Assembly: GCA_958295665.1 (NCBI GenBank)
Contig: OY282560.1
Coordinates: 310,663,236 to 310,727,235, forward strand
Direction: 5' to 3'
DNA from: Tipula vernalis
Lineage: Eukaryota; Arthropoda; Insecta; Diptera; Tipulidae
DNA length: 64,000 nucleotides
Shown here piece by piece: positions 1 through 9,189 of this stretch. The notes below the pieces were generated by a model. The model made no database searches, was not told the origin of the DNA, and was given only the letters and a program-made list of their open reading frames with translations. The first letter of the stretch is position 1. Each line of letters opens with the position of its first letter. A program made the position numbers and the translations under genes.

Positions 1-1440
1 TGACTGCGTTGGCCGTTAATTTGGTAATTGCGTTTAGGATTGTGCTGCGATTGAGATAGAGGTTGAGCTGTAAATTGAGTTGTAGGTTAAGCTGAAGATT
101 GACTTAAGAGGTTCATTTCGGGATTGAAAGTTGAATAAATCACTAGATAGATTATAAAAATTGTTACAGGATTAGGTGGAAATTTTAAAATCATTTTCTT
201 GGCTGTGTCTCGGCTGTGTATAGTAAATTTTTATTTACCACTAGAAACTGCTGCTTTTGTTGAGATTTTTTATTATTTACTTAAATCCCTTTCTGGCAGC
301 AAAAAAATACAACTTTTTTTTTATGCTTTCTAAATGAAGCAAAGCTTTTATTTTTATACATTTTACGGTAACCAAGTAAATTATGTATAGGTGGAGAATT
401 TTTTTTTTGTTTTATTTTCCAGTTCGGCGAAAATTTAGCAAATTTCTTCAATAAACAAACTACAATATTTTCATTTACGTAGATTTAGTTACAGATGTGT
501 TAAGTGCTCGTGTACTTACAAAAACCTAAATCCTACATTTTAAGGTAAAACATCTGTATACATTATTGTATATGACTGTACCAAATAAGGAATGTTGTTG
601 GGATTTAAATAGCTCAGAACAAAAATAAGATTTTCGCAAACATATGTTTTGTTTCGTGTGCGCATCTGTATAATGACATCAGTATACAAATTATGATGAT
701 TAACAGTAATTTACAGTGAAAAAAAAAATCCGGTACGTCTAACGTCAAAAATATAGCGAAAAACAACACAACCAAAGGCTTAAAAAAGTAAAATCATCTT
801 AAATTGTTTCATGTATTGTTGTTGTTGTGTGTTGTCAGTCGGTCAATCATCAAAAATAGAATGTTCAAACTAAATTATGATGTTTATCTTATTATGAAGA
901 TGAGTAACAAATTTATTGGATGCACAAAACAATTTTAAAACGATTTTATTTGTATCGAGCGCTAAATGTGGCATCACGCCCCCGAACATTTACATGTGAC
1001 GTTTATTATTAAATTGTTGGTTCAATTATATTGGATACGTTAATTGCATGTACATACTATATGGTACTAAAATGTACACGTTATTGTTATTTTGACCAAA
1101 TTCATATAATTAATTGGACAATATAATTGCATGATGACCTTAAATTGTATGCCTTGGTTTTTTTTTAACGAATTATCATAAAGGCATGAAGAGCAAGCAT
1201 TTGCAGGCCAAATGAACAACTAAAAGGAAATTAAAATCATTTTGTGCCAAACTGAGCTCTAAACTGAAAGTTTATTTAGTTTGTTGTTTGCCAGGTAAAA
1301 CTCTCAAAGCGCTACGATCTAAATAAATTACCAAAAGGTTGAGGTTTAATTAGCTGGAGAAGTGAAACTGTACTTGGTTTTTGCAACGAATATTAAATTT
1401 TTGTTGGGTTTAATGTTGTTCTGTTGAAGCAGTGACTACT
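1..1440. other. AT-rich intergenic stretch, no gene recognised
   Basis: Both strands are stop-rich with many A/T homopolymers, and I see no conserved protein motif, RNA gene or clear repeat family. The first ~110 bases differ: they are G/T-rich and read on the minus strand as a short open frame with a Leu-Asn-Leu-Gln type periodicity. That could be the edge of something continuing to the left, but it is too short to call. Confidence 0.6.
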
Positions 1441-1444
1441 CCAC

Positions 1445-1777
1445 TTGAGCAACCTAGCAGAAAGTCATTCAACATTTATTATTTTCGTTTCGACAAATGA
1501 CAATAGCCTCAAATTGATCACGAACTGGATTTCTTTCTCCCGGCCTTCTGACAAAATTGGTTTAAGAAGGGCACAGTTAAGCGTGTTTGTCACAGGTGCA
1601 GCCAATGCATTAAATTTGCATGCTGACATTCGGTCATATTGTCACTGTATATTTCAAACGGCATTCCCGTTTAGATTTGCGAGGAATAGTTACTTAAATT
1701 TGTCCTACCTTATCACCAACATACTCTCACGTCTACAGTCAACGCTCAAGGTTGCAAGTATATCGTCAAATTACTAA
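1445..1777 (+). pseudogene. possible BEL/Pao protease-to-linker remnant
   Basis: An open frame of about 110 codons lies just upstream of a convincing BEL/Pao reverse transcriptase fragment in the same orientation. It has no convincing ATG context. A stretch around residues 45-95 (hydrophobic segment, then VTGAANAL, then LSYLITNILSRL) loosely resembles the part of BEL/Pao polyproteins after the retropepsin-like domain, where a 'V-x-G-...-L-x-x-I-T-x-x-L-P' pattern is usual. I do not see the protease active site. Position and orientation are the stronger argument: pol order would put the protease here. It could equally be a chance open frame. Confidence 0.3.
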
Positions 1778-1851
1778 TCAGACAGTATCAGAGAAGAGGT
1801 ACACTCCAACTTTTTCCATACTAATCAAGTATCATCGCTAAGCTAAGTGTT

Positions 1852-2096
1852 ATGTTTGACGCTTTATCAAAGACAAGCACTGCCTTGTTAATTTATATAT
1901 TAATCTTCCGGTACACTCTCAAATCGTCATTGACAGAAATTTTGTTAAGATTTCGAGAGCATTATGTAGCCTTTGCAGCCGACGTAAAAGAAATGTTCCC
2001 GCAGATTTGGATAAGCAGGGATGAAATAAATTATCAGCGAAATGTATAGTGAAATCACCCTTCTGAACCAATTATCGCCACTACTAAACTACTAAC
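1852..2096 (+). pseudogene. BEL/Pao retrotransposon reverse transcriptase fragment
   Basis: Reads as the N-terminal palm of a BEL/Pao RT, the enzyme that copies element RNA into DNA. Seen in order: VMFDALSKTS (family pattern V-F-D-A-x-x-K-T), then ILLRFREHYVAF, then the motif A block ADVKEMFPQIWI with the catalytic Asp, then a D-x-x-x-QR end. After codon ~65 there are two stops where the family usually has Leu-Trp-Arg. The same frame then continues NHPSEPII up to about 2096, as in the family. The remaining RT, RNase H and integrase are absent, because the frame is cut exactly where a Ty3/gypsy LTR begins. This is a dead fragment that served as insertion target for the next element. The clade call rests on motif recognition only. 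Confidence 0.75.
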
Positions 2097-2327
2097 TGTG
2101 ATATACGGGAGATAATCAACTCCATTTCTGACTGTGAGGTGTGCTACTGTATGGCACGTGCGACTGTAGGGCAGACAACGAACGCTACTAGAAAAGGTAG
2201 CGGTGGGTAGTAAAAGGAGGAATGTCAAACACACGATACGTAAGGAGATACACATGTAAAATATTAATAAATATAAGATATTAAATATATACATATCGTT
2301 TTATTCCGAACAACTGAAGTTGTCACA
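2097..2327 (+). repeat. 5' long terminal repeat of the Ty3/gypsy element
   Basis: The segment begins TGTGATATAC and ends GTTGTCACA, which gives the usual TG...CA ends with a short imperfect inverted repeat (TGTGA/TCACA). It separates the interrupted BEL/Pao frame on the left from the leader and gag on the right. An AATAAA-type signal lies near 2266 in an A/T-rich stretch, as expected for the R region. No second copy exists in the window, so the boundaries are inferred from end structure and context rather than from alignment. At 231 bp it is short but within the range for this group. Confidence 0.65.
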
Positions 2328-2345
2328 GTGGCGACGAGGAGAAGA
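2328..2345 (+). other. candidate primer-binding site
   Basis: Directly after the LTR comes G-TGGCGACGAGGAGAAG. A TGG start one base after the LTR is where a tRNA 3' end (CCA) would prime minus-strand synthesis. I do not assign the tRNA species, because only the first bases can be matched by eye. Confidence 0.4.
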
Positions 2346-2466
2346 ACCGAATCCGCGAACAGAATTCTAAAATTCTAAAACAAATTTGTTACCAAGTTTT
2401 TTTGTTTCGTGTTTGAGCGTTTAACCTCAAAATCAAAAAGTCCAGCACTACACTATACATACAAAA

Positions 2467-3329
2467 ATGGACGCAAACCAAATAAAAGAATTGATGGAAA
2501 CAGTTTTGGCTGCGGCTGATAAACGGGCGAAGACAGAAAGTAAAGCAGCCGAGAAACGTTTCGAATTATTGCTTTCGAAACAGCAGGCCAACATTTGTGT
2601 CAACGCAGATGAAAACTCAGCCGGATCACCGCTGATAGTGCAAGGGTTCTCAGTGGTCAAAGATTTGTCGGATCGTATTGAAAAATTCGTATACGACCCC
2701 GAAAATAGCGTCACATTCGATCTTTGGTACGCGAGGTACCAAAGTATCTTCGAAGGAGAAGCCAAAACGTTGCCAGACGCGACAAAAGTCGGACTATTAT
2801 TGCAAAAACTCTCGCAACTCGACTACCAAAAGTTCGCGAACACAATATTGCCCAAGTTGCCGATGGAGCTGTCATTAGGGACCGCAGTAATAGAGCTCAG
2901 ACGGATTTTTGTGTCAAAAGAGTTACGTTTCGCGCTTCTTTATAAAGTCTTCAAATTAAAAAAAGAAAGAGGAGAGGACGATAAAAGCTATGCAGCCCGA
3001 GTCACGCGCGAATGCGTGAAATTCGAAATCACTAAATGCAGCGAAGAAGACCTAAAGATGCTCGCGTCCGTACAAGGTCTTGTCGATTCGGAAGACGCAG
3101 CAATTCTCAACAGGCTGCTCGATATGCTGGATTTACATTATACGCAAAGCGAGGCAGCAGGATCGGAACAATGCCCAAACTGAACCTGAACACACTGGTC
3201 AGCACCTGCGAACGGATGCGAACCCTCGAAAAAGAGAGGGCTATGGTCGAGCATCCGGAAACGGTAAAACAGGAAGTTCTGGTCGTACGCAAAAAGACGC
3301 AACCTGAACGAAATTCCACGTCACAATGA
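2467..3329 (+). pseudogene. Ty3/gypsy gag, capsid region, frameshifted
   Basis: Starts at an ATG (MDANQIKELME) about 140 bp after the LTR. Residues 1-45 are charged and probably helical. Residues ~72-220 carry the capsid-like signature of CsRn1/Kabuki-type Gag: YDPENSVTFDLWYARYQSIF, LPDATKVGLLLQKLSQLDY, ILPKLP, then DDKSYAARVTRECVKFE and VQGLVDSEDAAILNRLLDML. This protein would assemble the virus-like particle around element RNA. The first frame stops at 3183. The homologous sequence continues in another frame (LNLNTLVSTCERMRTLEKER) to 3329, so a frameshift lies near 3165-3180. The frame is unusually long and clean compared with the rest of the element. Confidence 0.8.
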
Positions 3330-3377
3330 TAGACCCCACAGCAAACTATAACCAATTCGACGAGCGCACCGAACCCA

Positions 3378-3575
3378 TTTGTACCGCCGAGGCCGTGTGC
3401 TCGCTGTGGGGGAAACCATTTCCACAAAGACTGTCCGTTTAACGGAAAGACACGCTTGTTGTATAATGGAATTGGACATAAAAGTGAGGCGGGGTTCTGC
3501 TCCAACAACAACGACGGAAAAATCCACGTCGTCGAAGTAACGCGGGCAGCACCCACCAAAAGGAATCAACAAAAA
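3378..3575 (+). pseudogene. Ty3/gypsy nucleocapsid zinc-knuckle region, mutated
   Basis: In the same frame as the end of gag but after two stops (near 3327) the sequence reads PPRPCARCGGNHFHKDCPF, a C-x2-C-x4-H-x3-C zinc knuckle of the type that binds element RNA. A second knuckle should follow. Its right half (GIGHKSEAGFC) is visible, but the first two cysteines are replaced (RLLYN where C-x-x-C is expected) and two residues seem inserted before the last Cys. The KIHVVEV segment before the protease fits the family. No start codon belongs to this piece; it is part of the broken gag-pol. Confidence 0.7.
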
Positions 3576-3577
3576 AA

Positions 3578-3905
3578 TTTGTCACGGCAACCGTGGGCGG
3601 TATTAAAGTAAAGCTTCAGCATGACAGTGGCTCAGATTTCACCATCATCTCGCAGGCAAACTGGGTGAAGCTTAGCGAACCAAGTTTAAAACGGTACAAT
3701 GGAACTGCCATAAACGCTTCTGGCATTTCTTTCTGGCAATCCAGATCTTGGGATGTTTCGACGCGACTTTGACGATAGGCGAGTACGAAGCTATTGGGAC
3801 AATTTTCGTCTCACCGTCATTACTGAACCTTTTCGGCAACGAATGGATGACGAGACTGAATTTATGGGATGTGCCGCCGTCAGTATATTGCCACAACGTC
3901 AAGAC
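3578..3905 (+). pseudogene. Ty3/gypsy aspartic protease, broken
   Basis: Reads VTATVGGIKVKLQHDSGSDF-TIIS. The Asp-Ser-Gly triad sits in the expected setting (family members usually have D-T-A or D-T/S-G here), followed by ISQANWVKL. It lies in a different frame from the zinc knuckle and shifts frame again near 3740. The C-terminal half is recognisable as LTIGEYEAIGTIFVSPSLL and NLFGNEWMTRLNLWDVP, matching the family's N-L-x-G-x-x-W-I-x-x-L-x-L-W-D end. The enzyme would cleave the Gag-Pol polyprotein in the particle. The frameshifts rule out function. Confidence 0.7.
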
Positions 3906-4202
3906 AATCAACAGCGGTCCACGCACACTCGAACAAGTGGTTGAAGCGAATTTTCCACTGCTTTTCTCCAAAACCTTGGGTTGCTGCAACCAAATGAAGG
4001 AGTCGCTCACACTTAAGCCACAGGCAAACCCGATCTATCGCCACGCACGGCCGGTGCCACATGCAGCCTCAAAGCCAATCGAAACTGTTTAGATTGCAGT
4101 GCCAGGGTGTCATAGTACCAATCAGCTACGCGGACTATGCAGTACCAATCGTGGTAGTGAAAAAGAAAGACGGGCGCATACGGGTGTCCCTACAGGACTC
4201 AG
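3906..4202 (+). pseudogene. Ty3/gypsy reverse transcriptase, N-terminal part
   Basis: Continues from the protease without a gap. YRHARPVPHAASKPIE matches the family's RPVPYA block before the RT fingers. After a frameshift near 4085 it reads CQGVIVPISYADYAVPIVVV-KKKDGRIRV, the canonical G-V-I-x-P-V-x-x-S-x-W-A-x-P-I-V-V-V-x-K-K-x-G-x-x-R block. The frame ends at 4202, where a terminal inverted repeat starts, and resumes after 4514 with the expected next block (NDALEPNKY). A few codons of the block between are lost. Confidence 0.8.
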
Positions 4203-4514
4203 TTGCTGCGTTCCATTTGATGTGGCAAAGTACAAATAAGTACTTGGGTGTAGATGGTAAATGGAACGCAGAATATTAGTTGCGAAAATAAAATTTAATT
4301 TAAAAAAATTTACGTGCAACATGGAAAGTTGGAAAATTAATTATTAATTTAAAAACTGATCAGCCGTTTCCAATCGATTATTTGTATTAAATATTCTGGT
4401 AACGAAGTCGCCATAAATTTAAAAAGCAAACTACTCATAAAATTTAGCCAAGTGTAGCTGCGTGCAGTCAGAATTACTTGTGTGTACTTTGCCACGTTAA
4501 ATGGAACGCAGCAA
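4203..4514. mobile_element. MITE-like insertion with ~30 bp terminal inverted repeats
   Basis: The left end begins ttgctgcgttccatttga, continuing to tgtggcaaagtaca near 4234. The complement of the right end (4514 back to about 4484) begins ttgctgcgttccatttaa and continues to cgtggcaaagtaca. About 28 of 31 positions agree. The interior (~250 bp) is A/T-rich and has no open frame, typical of a non-autonomous DNA transposon. It splits the RT coding sequence between two blocks that are adjacent in the protein family, which fixes both boundaries independently. A target-site duplication is not obvious; a few bases of the RT appear lost at the junction. Superfamily not determined. Confidence 0.75.
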
Positions 4515-5441
4515 ATGACGCGCTGGAACCGAATAAATACCGCTCCTAAGGCAAGAGGGAATAATGGGTAAGCTCGCGGGAACTACAATTTTCACTGTCA
4601 TCGACACATGTCTGACGCCTTCCTGCAGGTGAAACTCGACGATGCTTCAAAAAAGCTGATGCTGATCAACACTCATTGCGGGCTGTTTCAGGTTAATCGC
4701 TTGCAACCAGGCGCTAAACCGGCTCCCGGCATTTTCCAACAATTAATGGATACTATGACAGGCGGAATCGACGTAGTTTACCCTTGGATCGAAGACATTA
4801 TCATCGGAGGCAAAGACGATAAACAGCACAGCGAGCGCCTATTCAACGTTTCAAGCCGCATGCAAGAATATGGCTTCACTCTCAAACCATCAAAATGCCA
4901 CATCATTGATGAAACCGGCATTCGGCCAAATCAAGCCAAGTTGGAAGTCATACAGCAGCTGCCACCGCCATTGGACATTACTCAGCTGCGCACTTTCTTG
5001 GATGCGGTAAATTGCTATGGTAAGTTCATATCCAAACTCAAGAAAATGCGCGGGCCACTCGATGAACTGCTGAAAGACGAAGTCGAATACGAGTGGACCG
5101 AAGCCCAAGGCACGGCAATTAGCCAGCTAAAGGAAGTGCTCGCATCTGATTTGGCTCTAACGCACTACGACCCAGCCAAAAAAATTATTGTCGCAGCAGA
5201 TGCGTCCAGCTATGGATGGGGCGGTGTACTCATGCACCAACTGGATGACGGCACCAGAAAACCCGTCATGCACGTATCGGGATCGTTTACGAAGGCGGAA
5301 AAAAATTATGCCCAGGTTCAAAGGGAGGCGTTGGCCCTGGTGCAGACACTGAAAAAATTCCATCGTTTCGTGTACGGCCGCAAATTTGAGCTGCAGACAG
5401 ACCATCAGCCGCTGCTAGCCATCTTCTCATGTATTAAATAA
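4515..5441 (+). pseudogene. Ty3/gypsy reverse transcriptase palm-thumb and RNase H, truncated
   Basis: From 4515 the frame-broken reading NDALEPNKY...IMGKLAGTTIFTVID leads into a clean 277-codon frame at 4608 (SDAFLQVKLDDASKKLMLIN, GLFQVNRL, APGIFQQLMD). The catalytic Y-x-D-D box is corrupted: the sequence reads YPWIEDIIIGG, so the first Asp is Glu and the Tyr is displaced. After it come RPNQAKLEVIQQLPPP and LRTFLDAVNCYGKFI (thumb/connection). A small deletion precedes the DETGIRP segment. RNase H follows with AADASSYGWGGVL (first Asp), QREALALVQ (Glu) and LQTDHQPLLAIF (Asp). The frame ends nine residues past that Asp with unrelated sequence and a stop. Integrase is absent. The enzyme cannot be active. 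Confidence 0.9.
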
Positions 5442-5860
5442 AGCCCCCTCAATATCCATAAAGGCAGAGAGGGCGATTTTTTTCCAGCAATCTCTTTTTC
5501 AATGTCAGTCACTAGACCACTAAGATTTGGTGATACAATCGATTTACCATCGTTTCCAGCAGAAACGGTGTGGGGCTAATTGGGCGATATGCCTTGGGCT
5601 GGGTGCCTGGAACGTCCTCATCCTTTGGTATAAAGACCAAATTTGTTCTCCTCCAAAGTTTTTGGGATGTGGTTAAAGGCCTACTTTGCCCGATAAATCC
5701 GAACTAGGCTACAGAGAATTTCCTGAAAACCTTCCGCAGTAAGGCTGGGAAATACTATTGCCTTCAGCAGAATTTAACGATTTAAAGGGGCCAATGGCCC
5801 ATCACACTTTACTGGGAGTAAAAATTCTTTCAGAAGGACTTCAGGCTCTATTGTGTGTCG
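5442..5860 (-). pseudogene. non-LTR retrotransposon reverse transcriptase fragment (I/LOA/R1 group)
   Basis: Read on the minus strand from about 5860 downward: a weak leader, then AEGFQEIL...VRIYRA...HIPKTLEEN, then after a frameshift LVFIPKDEDVPGTQPKAYRP, ISPTPFLLETMVNRLYHQI and finally KKIALSAFMDIEGA. These are consecutive RT blocks of I-superfamily elements (V-V-F-I-P-K-x-G, F-R-P-I-S-L-x-x-F-x-L-K-x-x-E-R, A-F-x-D-I-E-G-A-F). The last is motif A with its catalytic Asp. The copy stops at motif A, at the truncated end of the gypsy RNase H. Several frameshifts and stops occur. The sequence differs from the LOA-like copy at 9463-9960, so it is a separate family or an old relative. Confidence 0.75.
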
Positions 5861-5894
5861 CGTAAACTTTCTATATTAACGTCTCCTCATACAT

Positions 5895-6115
5895 CGTTCA
5901 TAGTAAAACTGGACATCTACAAAGCGCTGATAAGACCAGTTGTCATTTTTGTTATGAGTCTTGGACACTAACACCATAAAACATCCATAAAATTGCTGTA
6001 ACTGAGTGTAAGATCATTAGAATAATTTTCGGTCCCATCAAAGAAGGAGCCACTTTCATAATGCGAATGAATCACATAAAATTTCTTCATCAGACTCATA
6101 AAATCATCAAGGCTA
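5895..6115 (+). pseudogene. non-LTR retrotransposon RT C-terminal fragment (RTE/CR1-like)
   Basis: The plus strand reads VKLDIYKALIRPVVIF, matching the K-x-x-L-Y-K-T-L-I-R-P-V-V-x-Y-G block after the RT thumb. Then, in other frames, ECKIIRIIFGPIKE (family E-R-K-I-L-R-R-I-F-G-P-x-x-E) and FIMRMNHIKFL (x-x-R-x-N-x-E-L). This block combination is typical of RTE/CR1-like and related elements, not of the I/LOA type fragment beside it. At least two frameshifts and several stops. Only about 70 codons remain. The family name is tentative; that it is non-LTR RT C-terminal sequence is fairly secure. Confidence 0.65.
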
Positions 6116-7261
6116 ATTAAATAAGCCCTGGAGTCGGCTTCAAGGAAAGTATGGCCTCGTGGGGGTGGTTTGGCATCTATTGGAGGGGGGGGCAAAGTTA
6201 AGTAGATTAATCAACCAGCTCCGTAACCTTCCAGTAGGGTGTGGATCACGTGAGCTGTTCTGGTCTTGTATTAGACAGCTGCGTGATAGGTACAATTGTG
6301 TAAGGGTCACCTGTTTACAATTCGCAAGTGAACGTGCTGCCTCTTCGTGGTAACCACTGGTAATTAAGGCCATGTACGGCGCTAAAGTGGAACAGCATAT
6401 GCCGATGGATGAATAGCTGATTGGTTAGTCAGTCCAAAGTATGCGGACTCTGGATACCAAGCACCCTCCCGTTTTATTTAGCCTTCCTGTAATAAAGCTG
6501 GGTGACCTGCAGGCGATTTGCAATTCCCAACAACTCGTAAGAGTAAAATGAAACGGAAGACGGGGCAGGGGTAGAATATACGGGAGTGGTATAGCCCTCT
6601 CGAAGTGGCAACCAAATCTCTCCAAAGGATATATCGTCAGCGGAAGAAGAAAAATAACATTAACCTTTCGAATTCTACACCAATTGAATAAGTTCTAAAC
6701 AAATTTTTTAATTTAGCATCGACTAAGAAATTTTAGAAGGAAAAATCGAACAAGTATCACCTAATTACGACCGTTCTAGGTATGCATAAGTTGAAGGAAC
6801 ACTGTAGCTACATAAATAAATACGAATTACCCTTGACCTTTTTTGGTTTGCATTTCCTATTTTCAAAATAAAATGTGCAGCACATCATCAGGACAAGTAG
6901 AGCATGTAGTTTTAAATGGAATGAGAATTTATATAAAATGGGAAATGTATCTAATTTGGTTGTCTAAAAATAAGTTAAATGCATTACGTGCCAACATAAC
7001 TGTAAAATATCTGAGAAAATTAGTTCTGCGGAATAATTTATATTTATGGCAACTATTCGAAAACCCACATAGCTCTACTATATACATCATCAATCAAACA
7101 AAGTGACAATGACTTGAAAAAAGCAAAAAAAATGTTTTACTGAACTATCATCATATAGTAGAAAACCACAATAAAATTTAAATTTGTTCAACATTGTTGG
7201 AAAACTATTCTTTTCCCCCCATTGAATAAAACAGTTTTGGTTTAACACAATCTTTAAACTT

Positions 7262-7293
<32 letters not shown>

Positions 7294-7712
7294 GCTTTTT
7301 TGTAGCATTTCCAAATGTCATTTTCTTTGTGCGAAAGATAATTAAAGAACTTCTCAACAATGTGGTATACCGTTTGTATAGAATGATACTTCTGCATTGG
7401 GTAAGTAAATAATACTATTGTGTTTGCATGTACCAGAATCCGTTTTTTGTTTGTCATGTAAATGAATTGTTTGTAGAAGGGGAGATAAACAGCAGTATTG
7501 GTTTATGGTGAAGTGTATTCAAAAGAAGCAAAAAAAATTCCATGATTGTGCTCTTCTTTATAATCAATATTTTATTTAACTTTATACTGGGATGAGTTAC
7601 CGTCGTAATAACAGATAGTGACGAACTACATTACACTATATCGATAGTCTTTCTCTTGTGTTTGACAAAAAAAAAATTTCAATCGAAAACTGGAAATTTT
7701 TATTAAATTCCG
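6116..7712. other. no recognisable gene; degenerate sequence between transposon remnants
   Basis: 6116-6640 has a more balanced base composition and scattered short open frames on both strands, suggesting further decayed transposon sequence, but I recognise no motif. 6640-7712 is A/T-rich. An 87-codon plus-strand frame at 6843-7106 has no domain, signal or codon pattern I can support, so it is not called as a gene. Confidence 0.5.
7262..7294. repeat. (TTG)11 microsatellite
   Basis: Eleven uninterrupted TTG triplets. On the minus strand this makes an artificial poly-asparagine stretch inside spurious open frames. Confidence 0.95.
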
Positions 7713-8378
7713 ATGATCCGTTTAGAAACATGGACTCTCGCATACAACACTTCCGGATGCCAAAGACCATCGGTTAATTTCAAAACGACGACCTTGAGAT
7801 GCCCAAGATGTAAAGATGCTGCAGCTGATAATTTATTTGTTGCTGCTGCTATTCAGGAAAGAAACTCATTTCCTAATTTATTAACAATGTGTCTGCGATT
7901 AAAAAGTGTTGATACAGTATCGCGAAGCTGGCAGTTCTTGACAGGGACGAGATACCTAGCAGACCAAGGGCACGCGTCTGGCTGCCAACCGAGCCATCCT
8001 GATTTTCCGACAAATAATTGGAAGATCATTAAACAAGAGGAGGCGAAGGGAGGATCTAGGTTCTCCATTTTTGTGGTGAGCAAAGAGTCCCTAGCCTCTC
8101 TAGCTAAAAAGAAGGGGGTAATCAGCTTCGGTTTAGGGTCAATTATCCTGAAGGTGTTTAAAAAGGATGAGGTCCAAGCGATTGTGGAAGACCTACCAGG
8201 GAAAGAGCAGAGAGAAGGTGCTAAAACGCGGGACGTTGGGAGCTCAGCGGTGGAGCGATTGACGGCTATGGGTAGTCGCCTCCCTGGACTCGAACGAGGA
8301 AGATCGGGTCGAGTCGATGCGGGAGGAGGGTGGCATAAAGATCCAACAGGGATCACCGGAAGGGAGCGTCAGGAGTGA
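7713..8378 (+). pseudogene. LOA-like ORF1 protein, partial
   Basis: A 221-codon open frame. Residues ~1-70 look unlike the rest and may be non-element sequence. From about residue 78 the text (TGTRYLADQGHASGCQPSHP, NNWKIIKQEEAKGGSRFSIF, VVSKESLASLAKKKGVISFG, LGSIILKVFKKDE) fits the conserved domain in ORF1 of LOA/R1-type elements: a W-K-x-x-R/K-x-E-x-x-x-G segment followed by a x-S-x-x-x-L-x-x-x-x-G-x-I-x-F-G-x-G block. ORF1 proteins bind element RNA in the ribonucleoprotein. The C-terminal 60 residues are Gly/Arg-rich. No gag-like zinc knuckles are seen, so the ORF is truncated. Start codon uncertain. Confidence 0.6.
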
Positions 8379-8457
8379 TGACGTCCACCTAGGACCGAGA
8401 AATTAAACTTTGCCGCGACTGCGGAGGGTATATGAAGGAAGGTGAGTTGATCTGTTT

Positions 8458-9166
8458 ATGCTGAGCACGGTTCAGATTAATCTTCACCATTCTAAGGCTG
8501 CTTCTGCAGCCTTGATCCTCAGACTGACCAAATCGGATGAGGACATAATCCTAGTTCAAGAACCCCGGATTAGCAAAAACAAGATGTGTGGCCTCGGTGT
8601 AAAAGGGTATACAATTTTATACTCTTCTGGGTCCGATAAGATCAGATGTTGCATTCTCGCTAAAAATAACTTGAGTATTTTTCTTCTTCCACAATATAGT
8701 AGTGGAGACGTAACGGCAGTCGGCGTGGAGACGGGAGGCTGCTTACTATGGCTGGTTTCAGCCTATATGGACCGAGAGAAGGAGGTTCCATCCGGATAAC
8801 CTTGGGGAACTGATACTCGAAGCGGAACGGGTAATAATCGGTGTAATACTGGGTTGTGATGCAAATGCGCATCATACAATCTGGGGTAGCACCGACATCA
8901 ATGATAGGGGTGAGTACTTATTTGATTACTTATTGGGTACTAATCTTGCAGTGTGTAATCTGGGGCTAAAGCCCACTTTTATTATTAGTAACAGGCAGGA
9001 GGTACTGGATGTTACCTTTGCATCAGACTCCATTACGCATATGGCCAAAGAATGGAGGGTGGCGAAGGAACACTCCTTCTCGGACCATCGGTACGTAACG
9101 TTTAATATTGACATTCACCCTGTTATCCGGAAAGGACTAACTGGAACAAATACGGGGAAGTGTTAG
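8458..9166 (+). pseudogene. LOA-like ORF2, apurinic/apyrimidinic-type endonuclease domain
   Basis: Begins MLSTVQINLHHSKAASAALI, the standard start of ORF2 endonucleases in this group, followed by IILVQEPRISKNKMCGLG (catalytic Glu) and YSSGDVTAVGVET. A one-base frameshift near 8770-8800 ends this frame with a stop at 8797. The reading continues in the next frame as RFHPDNLGELILEAERVIIG, GCDANAHHTIWGSTDINDRG (catalytic Asp/Asn), LFDYLLGTNLAVCNLG, PTFI, EVLDVTFASDSI and EHSFSDHRYVTF (Ser-Asp-His active-site motif). The domain nicks target DNA to prime reverse transcription. All catalytic blocks are present but the frameshift breaks the protein. Confidence 0.85.
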
Positions 9167-9189
9167 TAGGACTCTTACCGACCGAGGCT

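Larger units (their letters stand above)
2097..5441 (+). mobile_element. Degenerate Ty3/gypsy LTR retrotransposon (CsRn1/Kabuki-like), 3'-truncated
   Basis: Order: 5' LTR, candidate primer-binding site, gag, zinc knuckle, aspartic protease, RT, RNase H. This is the Ty3/gypsy order, with the integrase and 3' LTR missing. The Gag type (FDLWYARYQSIF, LPDATKVGLLLQKL, ILPK) and the protease/RT wording are those of insect CsRn1/Kabuki-like elements. Several frameshifts, in-frame stops and a 312 bp insertion make it non-functional. The right end stops inside RNase H, just after TDHQPLLAIF, where a minus-strand non-LTR fragment begins. The left end sits within a BEL/Pao RT, so the nesting order is BEL/Pao first, then gypsy, then the MITE. 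No envelope gene is seen. Confidence 0.85.

Noticed and set aside
2055..2294. 79-codon hydrophobic minus-strand frame
   Set aside because: Falls almost entirely within the gypsy 5' LTR.
3107..3559. 150-codon minus-strand frame
   Set aside because: Antisense shadow of the gypsy gag and zinc-knuckle region; no motif on this strand.
2097..5441. Errantivirus-type envelope gene for the gypsy element
   Set aside because: No sequence downstream of RNase H belongs to the element, and this Gag type is from a clade that normally lacks envelope.
5442..6115. Twin-priming inversion of a single non-LTR element (inverted 5' part followed by a direct 3' part)
   Set aside because: The geometry fits, but the minus-strand part has I/LOA-type RT blocks while the plus-strand part has RTE/CR1-like C-terminal blocks, so they appear to come from different families.
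6843..7106. 87-codon open frame as a host gene
   Set aside because: A/T-rich sequence, no domain, no splice or promoter context, and no supporting homology recognised.
7853..8356. 167-codon minus-strand frame
   Set aside because: Antisense shadow of the LOA-like ORF1, whose plus-strand reading has family motifs.
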